Of a stretch of 64,000 nucleotides of DNA, positions 28,446 through 39,425 are shown in pieces. A model generated the notes under the pieces. The model worked only from the letters and a program-made list of their open reading frames with translations, ran no database searches and had not been told where the DNA came from. Source of the DNA: Blepharisma stoltei (lineage: Eukaryota; Ciliophora; Heterotrichea; Heterotrichida; Blepharismidae). The stretch covers positions 186,001 through 250,000 of the forward strand of contig CAJZBQ010000037.1 in NCBI GenBank assembly GCA_914767885.1, in the 5' to 3' direction. Each line of letters starts with the position of its first letter. The stretch's first letter is position 1. The translations under genes and the position numbers were made by a program.

Positions 28446-31400
28446 TTAATTAATATTATTATTATTAAAGTTTGATATCTTTTTCCTTTTCAATTGATAG
28501 CCAAACCACGCTATTTCTATCCAAGGAACTAGAGCTAGCTCTAAAATATATGCCAAAATTGCATATATTGCACAAATCCCTAAGAGGATCAATCTGAAGT
28601 ATTCAGGAATGTCTTTCAGCTAAATAAATCTTACATTGAGCACATCTCTAACCCAATCTGCTGGATAAACAATAGAATAAGTCGTTGCAGCGACAAGAAA
28701 AATAAAAATTCCAGTAAACAAAAAATTTGTATAAAATGGTTTCTTTCAAAGCCCTCCTACATTAAACACCAAAGCGATCATCTCCATTTGCATTCAACAT
28801 GTCAAAAATATTACAGTATTTGGATAACTATAATAAAATTCGTTCAAGTCTTCCCCTCTCTCATAATCAGATTTTTCGAAAAATGGCATTCAGCTTGCAA
28901 TTAAATAAACAGCTGCCTGAGTCGCAGTTTCAAGCAAAATTTGGCCTATTACTGAACTTAATACTGAAACTGAAATTAAAGCACTTATAGGCTGTTTTTT
29001 GCTTACTCCTATATTTAAGAGCTCGCAATATTTTTTTCTCACTATTAAATGGTGTTTATTTCTATTAAAAATAGAATTTTTTTCTTAAAGAGGAAGTTAA
29101 TCTATTGCAAGCCTTTGTATAAGTCATAGCAATCGCTAGTGGCATTACAGTAATCAAATCATATACTAAAAACTGATTATTATGAGTCCCAGTTCCTACA
29201 CTATATAATATACAAAGAGAAATAAAGGTGATCATAGCATATAAAGCCATATATTTAAAACATTGAACAGATGATACCAATGAGCATCTTCCTTCTCTTA
29301 ATACATTAATTACACATGAAATATCTGGAATTTTACTCGTAAAAGGTGCTGCAATAGAACTTTCAGCTTCACTTAACGATATCCCTATATCAGCAGTTTT
29401 TAAAGCTCCACAATCATTAGCCCCATCCCCACACATTCCGATGGTTTTTCCAAATTGCTGATATTTTTCCATCAGCAAACTTTTATGGTCTGGCGACATT
29501 CTTGCGAAAACTTTGCATTTTTCTATGATATTTTTAACACATATAGAAGAGTCTTGATCCCCCGATTCTGAAAGATGAATAAGGTGAGATAATGCTGCAC
29601 CTGTCATAGCTAAAGTATAAGAATCGTTTAGAGATTTTCAAGGATGATCTATGATGGTATGAGATTCTAATGGTTTTTCAACTCCAAAAAGCTCCCATAA
29701 GATTTTTCCTTCTCTAAGCTCGCCAAGATAGACAGAGATACTAGAGTCTATCAGTGAACATTCTCTGGCAACAGAAATTCCGGTTAGTATGGCATCGCCG
29801 GTGGCCATTATTGTTCTGATTCCAGCCTTGATTGTCAAAGCCTAAACTTCAAGGCTGGTGTCCTCATTGGAGATTAAAACCTGAGCCTGGACGGCCCTAA
29901 GGAAAATGGCAAAAAACTCACCCCAGAGTGGTTTTGGGGGTAACTATGGTCGAGCTACCTGGTAGTGGACGTTAAACGTGATATAGGTTATTAAGATAAG
30001 ATAAGATTCCAGCCTCATGCAATACTTGGATTGCAGGAATTGTCTGAGATTTTAGCTTGTTTTGAAGAATTATCAGTCCTAAAAGCTCTAAATCTGATTC
30101 AAAGTCTGTAATATGCTTTGAATTTAACTCAGAGTTATCAATAGAATCAATAAATTTATAAGCACAAGCTAGTACTCTATATCCGGAGCATGTGTATCCT
30201 GATAAAATTTTTGCTAAATTTGCAGGGATACTCTCAGGATTGCATTTTTCTAATACTACCTCAGGTGCTCCTTTCATATAAAAAATGAACTGTCCATCAG
30301 CCAAACTTTTTACAATCGCTCCCATCCTTTTGAGCTTCGAGGTAAAATGAAAAGTTCTTAACACCCCAAGCTCACCCTCATTTTTTTCTGATTTTACAAT
30401 AAATTTTACATCAGAATTCTGATTTTCTGCTAAAGGCAAATCCATACTTCACCTTGTAAAATTAAAAATCTGTATATCCTGAGAATCCCCAAGCAATTTT
30501 CCATCTACAACAATCAAAGAATGGCAGGCGGCCATACACTCAATCAAACGTTTTGAGCTGTTTATTATCAATGATGAGTCGTTATATATCAAATTAATCG
30601 ACCTCTCTATATTAGGGTGAACCCCTAACAAGTCCATGCCATCTTCTGTCAACGTTCCTGTTTTATCAAAACAAAAAGTATCGATTCTCCCTGCAACATT
30701 GACACGCTGTGGCGCAGTACAAAAAATCCCTTGTTTTCTTAGTCTTGATATAGAAATTGCTGTACATATAGTCATACATGCAGGCAATGCTGGAGGAATT
30801 GCTTCAGTGAATAAATCAAAACAATGGATAATGATCTGAAAGATAGGAACTCCTCGATAAATCATGATAGGCATACATATGATGAAGCCAAGGATCGAAA
30901 TTATTGCAAGAACACCTATGAATTTTATTGCGTCTTCATAGAATTTAAATTTATTTGGCTTTGGATATAAAATTGAGCGGATCATTTTCCCTTTCATTGT
31001 TGCATAGCCAATTCTGGTAACTATTCCTATAACTTCTCCTTGGCCATAATTTCTTGTTTGGATTACTTTAGTCCCTTCATATAAGGAATAATGTCTATCT
31101 CCTTCAATGCTGTAAATATGTTCAGATAAATAAGGAAGATTATCTTTTATAACAGGATATACATAAAATGGCGGACGGCGACCGACCCACCTCTCAGTGG
31201 TGGTTACCCATGTATATCCGGCATGGTTTTTGGAGCCGTGTGTTGGCCCAACAATGTTTTGGACCTCGAGGCGAGAGGTCTAAGCACGGAGACCGCTGTT
31301 TCTGTGACAAAACCCATGGGCAGTTACTCGCGACTTCTTTTTGCCAGCAGCGCTCAGCCCAGTGAGTGCCGAAATGAGGCAGGGCGACTTACCTGCCTAA

Positions 31401-32671
31401 GCTGCTTTTGTGGCTTGCCCCGAATGGCGAAAGCTGTTGAGTTCTTTCTCGGGATGACCGGAAAAGAGGGGAGGGCAAGCTAGACAACAGAACGGGAGTC
31501 TCTCCAGTTAAAAGACGCCCTTCAATGGGCAGATCTGGCGGACGACGCGGCAGTGTTGGCGTAAACTTAGGCGACGATCCAAGTTGGAAATGGAGGCGGT
31601 CAGCAAAGACGGTATGACACGTCCCTTGGCCTTTACCTCTACCGAGAAACGGGGGTTTCGGCCCGGGCTTGGTGAACGCTCTGCCACCATACGGGAAACC
31701 GTAGAATGCTTCCTCGGACGAAGTGGGGACTTTAAATACTCAGCGTAATCTTAATCTTAATCTTTTATAACAGGAATGGATTCGCCTGTTAAAGAGGCTT
31801 CATCTATAATACAACTTCCAGAGATTAAAACAGTATCACAAGGCATTTCTTGCTGCTGAGGAATCTCAATTACGTCCCCAGGAACTAAGTTAGCACTGTC
31901 CAGAACAGTCCAATTTCCTTGTCGAAGCACCTTAACTTTTATGATTTTTAAGGCAATTTCATGAAGTGCAAGCATGCTTTTTCTAGTTTGAACTGCTGAT
32001 GAGAATAATGAAATGCAGGTTAAGAGTATGATACAGCAGGAGTATAAGATATAATCATCAACCATTCATATCGTTATACTGAATATCTGGAAAATATAAA
32101 ATGGACTAGTCCCTTCTTCATAAACCAGACGAAAAAATGACTTCAATGGGATTTCGATTTGGCATAAACCGAAAAGAGACTGCATTTCTTGAATTGATTC
32201 TCCGTCGCTGTAGCCTTTACTATATCTGTCTATGATTGAAGAATAGGATATTGCTGCATTAAAATAAAGAGGCTGAAAACATTTCCCATCAAAATAATAA
32301 GATAAATCATGATGGGTAAAAGTAATGATATCACCCAAAGTTTTGGAGTGCTTTAAGGTCATTTCAACCAAGTTGGTGAAATCTTTAGTTGTTATTAAAA
32401 AATGAGTGGATAAATTTGGTGGAGAACGTTTGTAACGAACTCTAAGATGAAGCTTAATAAATCATTTGTCGAATAAAAAATAAATACCAAGTGTGATTAT
32501 CACTAAAAATCAATAGAATAAATTCCCTATAAAAGTAAGTTTAAAAGACTCAATTTTTTGGATTAAAGATTCCTCATTGGCATATATATGCATTGTACAT
32601 GTAAAAGTTGAATCTGAATAGGGAATGAGAGGCGATTTTACAGTAAACTCCTTTCCATCACTTATTTCCAT
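28446..32671 (-). CDS. P5B-type cation ATPase (ATP13A2-like)
   Basis: A 1120-aa P-type ATPase after removal of one 15-nt intron, one 43-bp IES and two retroposons. The motifs are: LTGES (actuator domain), the P5B-specific membrane signature PPALPACMTICT, the phosphorylation loop CFDKTGTLTEDGMDLLGV, MKGAPE (nucleotide domain) and MCGDGANDCGALK (hinge). PPALP rather than PPELP places it in the P5B group, whose animal member ATP13A2 exports polyamines from lysosomes; that role is inferred by homology. TGA is Trp at least eight times, for example IGNLFY-W-FLVIITLG. The C-terminal membrane region continues with SALISVSVLSSVIGQILLE and ends KRKKISNFNNN. Confidence 0.95.
28620..28634 (-). other. 15-nt intron in the P5B ATPase
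   Basis: GTAAGATTTATTTAG on the minus strand. Removal joins DWVRDVLN-LKDIPEYFRLI. Confidence 0.9.
29029..29071. other. Very short IES, 43 bp
   Basis: TA-bounded, inverted ends TATTTTT/AAAAATA, with in-frame stops. Excision reads SSLRKKF-YCELLNIGVSKK, matching the loop expected before the ATPase SALISVSVL helix. Confidence 0.75.
29829..30004 (+). mobile_element. Short retroposon (SINE-like) in the P5B ATPase
   Basis: A 176-bp insertion between perfect 11-bp repeats GATTCCAGCCT at 29818 and 30005. It ends with a (ATAAG)n-type tail, TTATTAAGATAAGATAA. Excision joins VLHEAGI-RTIMATGDA, the conserved P-domain segment. It contains GGTCGAGCTACC, weakly like a pol III box B, but no tRNA-like head was convincing. 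Confidence 0.85.
31158..31759 (+). mobile_element. Retroposon, reference copy, in the P5B ATPase
   Basis: A 602-bp GC-rich insertion between perfect 16-bp repeats ATCTTTTATAACAGGA at 31142 and 31760. The 5' end is TATACATAAAATGGCGGACG and the 3' end is GACTTTAAATACTCAGCG with a (TAATCT)n tail. Homologous to 62835-63451 along its length with indels. Its open frames are not conserved in the other copy, so coding is unlikely. Excision joins GESIPVIKD-NLPYLSEHI. Confidence 0.93.
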
Positions 32672-33373
32672 TTTACTTTATTATATTTTAATAGAACTTT
32701 TAATATCTCAACAAGGCCAAAACGGCAGTTATGATTTGCCCAAAGTATATAATTTCTTATGAAATTTCACTGGGAACTTATAATTCTTCATGCAAGTTTA
32801 TTCCCACGATTTTATAGTCACCTTATAAATTTTGGCCCATTAGCATTTACCAGCCTGGCTTTTTGATAATTCTGAGTTAAAGCAAGTAAATAAGTTTTAA
32901 AAGCTTTTAGAAATTGATATTTAATATTAATTTGAGAAAAGGAAAAATTGTGGAATCACTCTGAATAAATTATAATGGAATAATACTAATATTAATGAGA
33001 TGGCATTTTAATAAAGATTTTATAAAAGCTTTTGAACAAAAGCATTTATTATAAGCACCAATCGCGGCTTGAATTCATCAGCGATACGATTAATAAAATC
33101 GAAATTTCTTTTTTGAAATCTTAATTGAACTAAGCAGCATTAAAATCTTTCAAGCATTTAGCAAATTAAAATTCATGCACTTTAAAATTTTTCTTTAATA
33201 CATATACATTTATAGCTTGATTTGTATAATACTAACAATTAAATTATCTATATATTTAGATTTTTTATAATTGATCTGCTTTTACATTTTACATTATCGT
33301 TATATTTATTAAATTACTTTTTGTTGTGCCTTTATAGTCATGAACATACCGATATGGATAGGTAGTTGGACAA
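32672..33373. other. Intergenic region, nothing recognised
   Basis: About 700 bp of AT-rich DNA between the ATPase start and the end of the next minus-strand gene. No coding frame with gene-like composition, no element end and no tRNA were seen. Confidence 0.45.
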
Positions 33374-35893
33374 TTAAAAACGATAAACTTGTTTTTTTAA
33401 CTCCCCCCTTCCGTGAGCTAGATAAAAAATTTTGTTTACTCACAAAGGGGGGTTATTTTTTTTTGTTTAAAAATTTATATAATTCCAATTTGTAAAAATT
33501 GAGAACCAAAAATTAATTTAATTTGCGAAATTTGTGCTTTAAAATGCAAGCTGTTTAAAATTAAATAGAATTAGCTAGAGATTTCATTATAATAATTACA
33601 TTTATATATCAAAATGTTTTTTCATAAAAAATTTTAATATTAAAAACATTTTGATTGCTTACGGAGGGTGGGTTTTTGGGCACAAAATAGGGATTTTTCC
33701 AATGGTTTTGTTCGCTCACGGAGGTGTGGGGAGTAAGAATGAATTTGGAATTTCTTGGCCATTTATAGAATAATTTCGTAAAGCTCTTTCACTGCTACAT
33801 GATGCGCACTCTTTTATAATGCAATCCTCTTTCATATCATTGGGACATCTACATCTATTTTTATTTTGAGGACTTGCCCATAGGCTCATATTTTCTAATA
33901 AATTAAGGTCATTGCTGCTTTTACTCATTTGTTTATCTATATATTCCATCATTTTTTCTTTATTTACCTCAAGTTTCTCTTTTGCCAATGAAAATTGTAA
34001 AAAGCTAGTCTCAACAATTTGATATCCTGGCTGAGGATTTATACCATTAGCAAATAATGAAGCACTAATTAATTTCTTTATTTTTATAATAAAAAGACTG
34101 CAGAAATAGGATATTTTTAACTGCATAAATCCATCAAACCAGGAGCATTCATTATCCTCCCCCCGATCAGAAAATGAGGAAAGAAAATTCAGCGAATTAA
34201 CAATTTCCATAAAAGAGCACCCTGAAAAATTAGGACTTGCTCTAGGATCAGGAACTAAAAGAGATATAGGCAAAGGCACTGATGTATTTTTATGGTTTGG
34301 AGCAGCTTTGCAGAGAAAATGACACAAGTTGTGAGAATATTTTCTAAATAATAAATCTTTTCCTGTTGTATTTTCGATTTCTTCGAAATCCAAGCTTAAG
34401 CTTGAAACAATCAAGATTTTTTCAAGTGTTTCGTGTTGCAAACCAAAATCCAGAGCAATTTGTGAATAATCATGAATAAACTCTGAATATTTTAAATTCC
34501 TTTTTTTTGACTGAGAATTAATATAGCGGTGGCAAAGGGATATGCCCTTGACGACGCACCACTTGGGCGCCAGAATAGTTTTATAGCCTAAACTAAGGCT
34601 CAGGCCCTTTAATCATAACCCTTAGCTTGTCTAGAGCGGCCATATGGAGTGTTAAAGCCTTGAGAGCAAGCTGGTGGCCATTAAGTCCCAGGTATTGGCT
34701 ATCCGCATGGCTTTTAGACCACGGGTTCTTTCCTTGCCGATTCTAGAGTGCTGCGGCTCTTTTTTCCTAGGTGTCATCTCCTTCAAGGTGGCCAATATGA
34801 GGCATAGGGTTGATCTTCATCTCCATAGCACCCGATGACGTGGAGCAAGAAGGGTCTTTCTAGCCCGTCTGGACTAGGGATGTCGGTCAAACCCCAGATT
34901 CTGGGAGTTGACCACTATTGAAACAAAGTTCAGGCGACTGAATTCCTCCAGCAAGCAGATTCCGATGGTCTCAAGCGTACGGAAGCATCAAATCTGGAGA
35001 CTTTAAGTTCTTTAATTTTATTTTTTTTTGACTTTTTGATATCTTTTCAGATTAAGGTCTTTTTCAAAATCTCTGCTATTTTTTGCTCTATATACCCCAT
35101 CGAAATGCACATTTTTACTTGCAAAAAATTCGACTAATTTCGAAGTTCTTGCTCTTGAAGATTGAACAAATAAAACTACTTGATAATCTTCAGTTAATTT
35201 TTTAACGCCTTTTACTGCTTCTCTTCTTAAATATAATTTCATTGGTCCTTTATCTCATAGACTTAGCTTGAAAACATCTCCTAAAACGCCTTCGAAGCCT
35301 AATATTACTAATTTCTTTCCCTAATAAATATTAAATTTTTTTTTTGAGAAAAGAAATTCGCAAAGGAATGTTTTTTTAAAAAAAATTTTTTTAATTTTTG
35401 CACATCGGACTAAGCATTTTTGGGCCATTTCAAGTCTTCTTTTAAACTGCACTCTTTTTGTCATTTTGTAAAATTGTTTTGTTGCAGGTTTTGCTACAAT
35501 GTCATTATTATCAGAGCTTGCAGTAGAAGGCGGCTCTGCTTCTCTTCTAGCATTTTCATTAATTTTTAAGCTTTTCTGCCTACTAAGACATCTGAATGGC
35601 TTTTTCATTCGCCCGAAACATTCAATATTTGTTTTTTTGACGCAAGTTTGTAAGTCAAGCACCTGATCAACAAAACAATCATACTTATTTTGTTTATTTA
35701 ACTCTTTTGGATTGCCCTTATGCTTCGCATTTGAAGTTTTAGACCTTTTTGTTGCTTTATGAAGCCTTGGAAGCCGAACTCTCTGAAAATTTGTATTGGT
35801 GTTAGATGTTAAAAGAGGAAGCTCTTTTCGCTCAGAAATGGGGATTGCTGCTTCAGCTGGCTCAATATATGAACTGCTTTTTAGCGATTTCAT
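33374..35893 (-). CDS. FCP/NIF-like HAD-fold protein lacking catalytic aspartates
   Basis: About 520 aa, pieced together across one IES, one retroposon and one MITE. The N-terminal 150 residues are basic and disordered (LPRLHKATKRSKTSNAKHK). The 102-bp IES splits the first HAD strand; rejoined it reads KCLVILGFEGVLGD, where FCP-type phosphatases have DLDET. LRREAVKGVKKLTEDYQVVL then follows the RPGV...FL helix and VVLFVQSSRA the threonine strand. Without the DxD motif it should not be an active HAD phosphatase; a binding role is inferred. The C-terminal region has Cys-rich CRCPNDMKEDCIIKECASC. Frame across the retroposon is off by one within an A8/A9 run. The last residues NSFLKKQVYRF lie past the MITE. 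Confidence 0.7.
33401..33733 (+). mobile_element. C/G-ended MITE, diverged copy D
   Basis: A 333-bp copy flanked by TAA at 33398 and 33734, with ends CTCCCCCCTTCCGTGAG and CTCACGGAGGTGTGGGGAG. Excision replaces the premature PTPP-stop with NSF-LKKQVYRF. Confidence 0.88.
34513..35021 (+). mobile_element. Retroposon in the HAD-like gene
   Basis: A GC-rich insertion of about 509 bp between TTTTTTTTGACT repeats (34501 and 35022). The 3' end GGAGACTTTAAGTTCTTTAA matches the GACTTTAA 3' motif of the copies at 31158 and 62835. Its 5' region (TATAGCGGTGGCAAAGGG) differs from theirs. Confidence 0.75.
35309..35410. other. Short IES, 102 bp, in the HAD motif I strand
   Basis: Bounded by TAA (minus-strand TTAGT) at 35309 and 35411, with A/T homopolymer-rich DNA inside. 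Excision gives EMAQKCL-VILGFEGVL in frame; leaving it in gives a TAG. Confidence 0.75.
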
Positions 35894-36274
35894 ATTATAT
35901 GTCTACCTCTCCCTGCTTAAGCAAAACTATCAGAAAGATCAAGAAAAATAAAAAAAAATGTTTTCAAGTAAAATTTTATTTAAAAAATATATTTAAATAT
36001 AGCATAAGCTATTATAATGGATCTCTTACTGATTCTATTAAATTTAACGTACTTTCATGCTCTTCATTACATTTTTTAACCTGGATTCTTTAAAATTTTG
36101 GAAAAATAAAAAAATCAGCCCTCTATAAATGTCAATAGAGAAGTAAATAAAGCCTAATTAGGAATTGTTATGAAATTTTCTATATGCCAAACTTATGGTA
36201 AATAATTAGGTTACAATTATCAATTAATTGCATATGTTCATTTTATTTCAGAGTATTAAAAGGGGCCTGTAAAA
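35894..36274. other. Divergent intergenic region
   Basis: A 381-bp AT-rich spacer between divergent genes, expected to hold both promoters. No element ends or RNA genes are visible. Confidence 0.4.
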
Positions 36275-37021
36275 ATGAAAGCAATTCCAAGAAGCTGCCT
36301 TCCAATGGACAAGTTCCAGCAGCTTTTTCCACCTTTGACATCCCGACTCATAATTTTCGACGTTGAAACAACTGGGCTAGATGCAAGATATCACGAAATT
36401 ATAGAAATTGGGGCAATTGAAATAATTGAAAATGAAGAAACACGCCGATTTCACGAATATGCCTGCCCAGCAAGGCCAATTTCTAAGTCAGTTTCAGACG
36501 TTCATGGCCTAACCCTCGAATCTCTCGAAGGAGAGCAAGACTCTCTCACAATAGCTGGGCGATTTATCGAATGAATTGGAGATACCAATGAAGCTTATAT
36601 CATCGGCCATAACATAAAATTCGATATCAGCTTCCTTGAAGCCGCTTTAAAAGTGTATAACCGCATAAATAAAGAAAATTTGCAAATTCCCAGAAATACT
36701 ATATGCACGCTAGAATTAATAAAAATTGCGTTTAGAAGAGACTCAAGCTTAGATCAAGCTTGCAAAATATTTGAAATAAGAGACCTGAAAAATAGGAAAA
36801 AACATGGAGCTATGATAGACGCTGAATTAACGATGAAATTGTATTTTTGCATGAGGGAGTGGAAATTTTTTTCAGATACTCAAGGGATTGCATCAAGAAA
36901 AATTAAAGGAAAAAAAGGAATGAAAAGTACGGAAAGAGTTCTGCCGTGGGAAAATGGGGTGAAAAAACAAAAATGCGATGTGGTGGAGGTTGTAGATGAT
37001 AGCGATATTAATATTGTTTAG
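36275..37021 (+). CDS. DEDDh-family 3'-5' exonuclease (DnaQ-like)
   Basis: A 248-aa protein. Exo I is IIFDVETTGLDARYHEIIEI (catalytic D and E), Exo II is GHNIKFDISFLEAAL (third acidic residue), and Exo III is KKHGAMIDAELTM with the catalytic His and final Asp. Together these define the DEDDh group, as in DNA polymerase III epsilon and TREX-type nucleases. TGA encodes Trp in GRFIE-W-IGDTNEA. The C-terminus is basic (KIKGKKGMKSTERV) and could bind nucleic acid or target the nucleus. It acts on 3' ends of DNA or RNA; the substrate is not predictable. It converges on the next gene with a 12-bp gap. Confidence 0.92.
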
Positions 37022-37033
37022 AAAAATGACAAA

Positions 37034-39302
37034 TTAAATTATGTCTTTCAAAACTAAGTCTGTATTGCTGAAATTCAAACTGTCTTTTGTCAAGTTACCT
37101 TTATTTAATTTTGGTTTAAATGTACATTCATCCATTTCAGCGATTTCTCGGTGTGTTCTTACTGTTTTTACCTTTTCTTGGATTTCCATCATTCGTTTCA
37201 TGTTTCTTTCATAAATTGATTCTCTAGATGATTCTTTCGAAGACTCTTTGGAAAATGAATTATTGATGGATGGCCTAAACGTATATATTTGGATAAGGTA
37301 ATTTACACATATTTATCTTTAATTAATCATTCTAAAATTTTTTTTTATTTTTTCGTATATTTTGACTCTTCTTGATGACTCGACTTTTTTGTATTTAAAA
37401 GCACGCTTTTTTCTGTTGGGTTAAGCTCTTTCATTAATAATTCCATTGCTTCAAAAAATTCTTCATATGTTAGTGTTTCATTTAAATCCCCTAGCTCATT
37501 TATAAGAGGATCAATAATGTCTTTAATATTCCTAGGAATATATCCACTTTCTATTGTTTCTTTACTGATTTTTCCATCCTGTGGGTTCATCATATCGAAT
37601 AGTTCTTTATAACGCTGAAATTTTATTCTTTCAATAATTTTATAAGAAGTTTGATTTGTATGGCGCGTTGGGGATTGAGATTGAATACGGTCTTTGGTTG
37701 GAGATTTTTTTGAAATGGAATATAAATGCTCACCAATATTTGAAGGGTTTGCATCCCTTTTTGCTGGAGATCGCCCTGTTTTAGGGTGAAATAACTGCTG
37801 GCCTGTACTGAAATCTTTGATATCAGAGCTTAATTAAAGGGTTTACACGCTATAAGTCCCACTTAGCATCCACTACGTGGTTGCAACATCAGAGCTTCTA
37901 CTATTTTAACACGGTCAGGCCCGCCGGCTAATGGGCTGACCTGCATTTATTCTCCAGCCACGCTTTAGAGGCAGTGTTGTCGACTTAGACAACTCAAGAA
38001 TGAGCGATTTCTGTCTTCCTTGACGCTGTGCTACGAATAAAGGCTCCTCTGCTACCGGAGGATGTAACTGGGATAAAGCAATATGCCTTTCAATTTTTCT
38101 TGGGTCTAGTCAGAGAGCAGACGCAAATTGTTTTCCAGGCTTTACTGTAACAGAATTCCCAATATAAAACCAAGCCTCATGATAATCATAAAATGCAACG
38201 AGAGTTTTGTCTATCAGCAATTCAGCAGCCTATAAATGTCTTTATTTTATAATTAAAAATCTTTTATATCAATATACTTAGTTTTCATAATATATTCTTC
38301 AATAGTTCTCCTTGAATATGCCAATCTTTCTGGCACACTTCGAATAAGCTGCTTATTCATCTTATTAGTCAAACTTGTGTCTGGATTAAAAGGACAATCT
38401 TGCTGCTGTATTCTTTGATACAATATAGCTTTTTTATCTTCAATAACCTTTGCGTTTTCATATAACGCAACACATCTGTCAGGGGATTCGTTTCTTTTTT
38501 TATTTTTCACCAATGATGAGCTTCTTTTATCAACACTTGGAGAAAATGTGCAATGGCTCATTTCTTCAGCTAGAAATTCACCTCTTTTCTTCTCAATATG
38601 CTCATTTTTTTCTTTTCCTTTCTTAAGCAGATCAATTTCAGGCATTCGTCTCTGTGGGCTTTTGGTATTGGTTTTTGGGTGAAATGTCAATTCTTTCATC
38701 ATTTCTTCATTTTTCTGTTTTTTTATGGTCTGGATTTTTTTTTCAGTTTGCTCTTTGAGCAGAAGACCTTTATAGTAAAGTTTTTCTCCGCTGTTATTTA
38801 ATAGTTGTGATTGATTTGTGGTGATTTGCGAAAATTCCAAAGGTTTTTGAGATATTTTCGAAGAATTCGGTCTTTCAAATGAATTTTCATCAGAAAATTT
38901 TCTTAAATACTCATTTGATTCTGGGCTATAACTTTTTTCAATTGGTGTCAAGCTCCTATCATTTTGCATGAATTCTGGCTCATTATTTATAAAATCATTT
39001 TCTTTATTAAATGTCATTGATTGAGCTTGCTCTTGATAAATGATTTCAATATTCATCTTGATCTGCTGGATAAGCAATTCTTTAACGTCACTGCTCATAT
39101 TATGTCTTAAACAAAACTGCTCAGCTATTCATTCTGGTTTATCATTTTCATAGACCGTTAGCTCATCTGTTCTCCCATCACCGATATCAATCGTCATAAT
39201 TAAAAGCTCGTTGCCTTTATCTTCAGAAGGGGAATCAAAGAAATCTCCTGACTGGTCTTGGTTAATTGTTGATCCTAAGTAACTTAATGTTTGGTCTTCC
39301 AT
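37034..39302 (-). CDS. EF-hand-like protein with FHP motifs, split by an IES and a retroposon
   Basis: A 582-aa protein starting MEDQTLSYLGSTINQD. TGA is Trp in NDKPE-W-IAEQF. Several short repeats of the type TFHPKTN, TFSPSVD, PFNPDT, LFHPKTG and TFKPKLN are spread along it, a pattern seen in many ciliate and flagellar proteins. A calcium-binding-like segment reads FDMMNPQDGKISKETI and LTYEEFFEAMELL, resembling an EF-hand pair with imperfect loops. Removing the retroposon joins YIDIKDF-STGQQLFHPK, and removing the 74-bp IES joins EESKY-TFRPSINNS. An axonemal or cortical role is an inference from motif style. Confidence 0.75.
37281..37354. other. Short IES, 74 bp
   Basis: Bounded by repeated CGTATAT at 37280 and 37354 (TA inside). 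Its A/T-rich interior adds a stop. Excision reads EESKYT-FRPSINNSFSK in frame. Confidence 0.75.
37825..38256 (-). mobile_element. Retroposon-like insertion with a coding-like fragment
   Basis: A 432-bp insertion between AAATCTTTGATATC (37811) and AAATCTTTTATATC (38257), a 14-bp duplication with one mismatch. The plus-strand left part (about 37840-38080) is GC-rich like other retroposons. The right part (38085-38240) is AT-rich and open on the minus strand (LVAFYDYHEAWFYIGNS, GKQFASALWLDPRK with a TGA as Trp). It may be a chimera carrying a captured mRNA fragment. Confidence 0.7.
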
Positions 39303-39425
39303 ACTTAAATAAATTAAATTATTGCAAGATTAAACATTATTTTTACAGCATAAATACATGTGAAGCTTAAAATTAAATTCAAAGATTTAAATTTAGTATA
39401 TTATAAATTAAATTACCCTTTTTCC

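Noticed and set aside
28799-28990. Plus-strand open frame opposite the ATPase C-terminus
   Set aside because: It is the antisense shadow of conserved membrane helices of the P5B ATPase read with TGA as Trp.
31168-31690. Several overlapping open frames in the GC-rich block within the ATPase gene
   Set aside because: They lie in a retroposon, are short, overlap in several frames, and are not conserved in the homologous copy at 62835.
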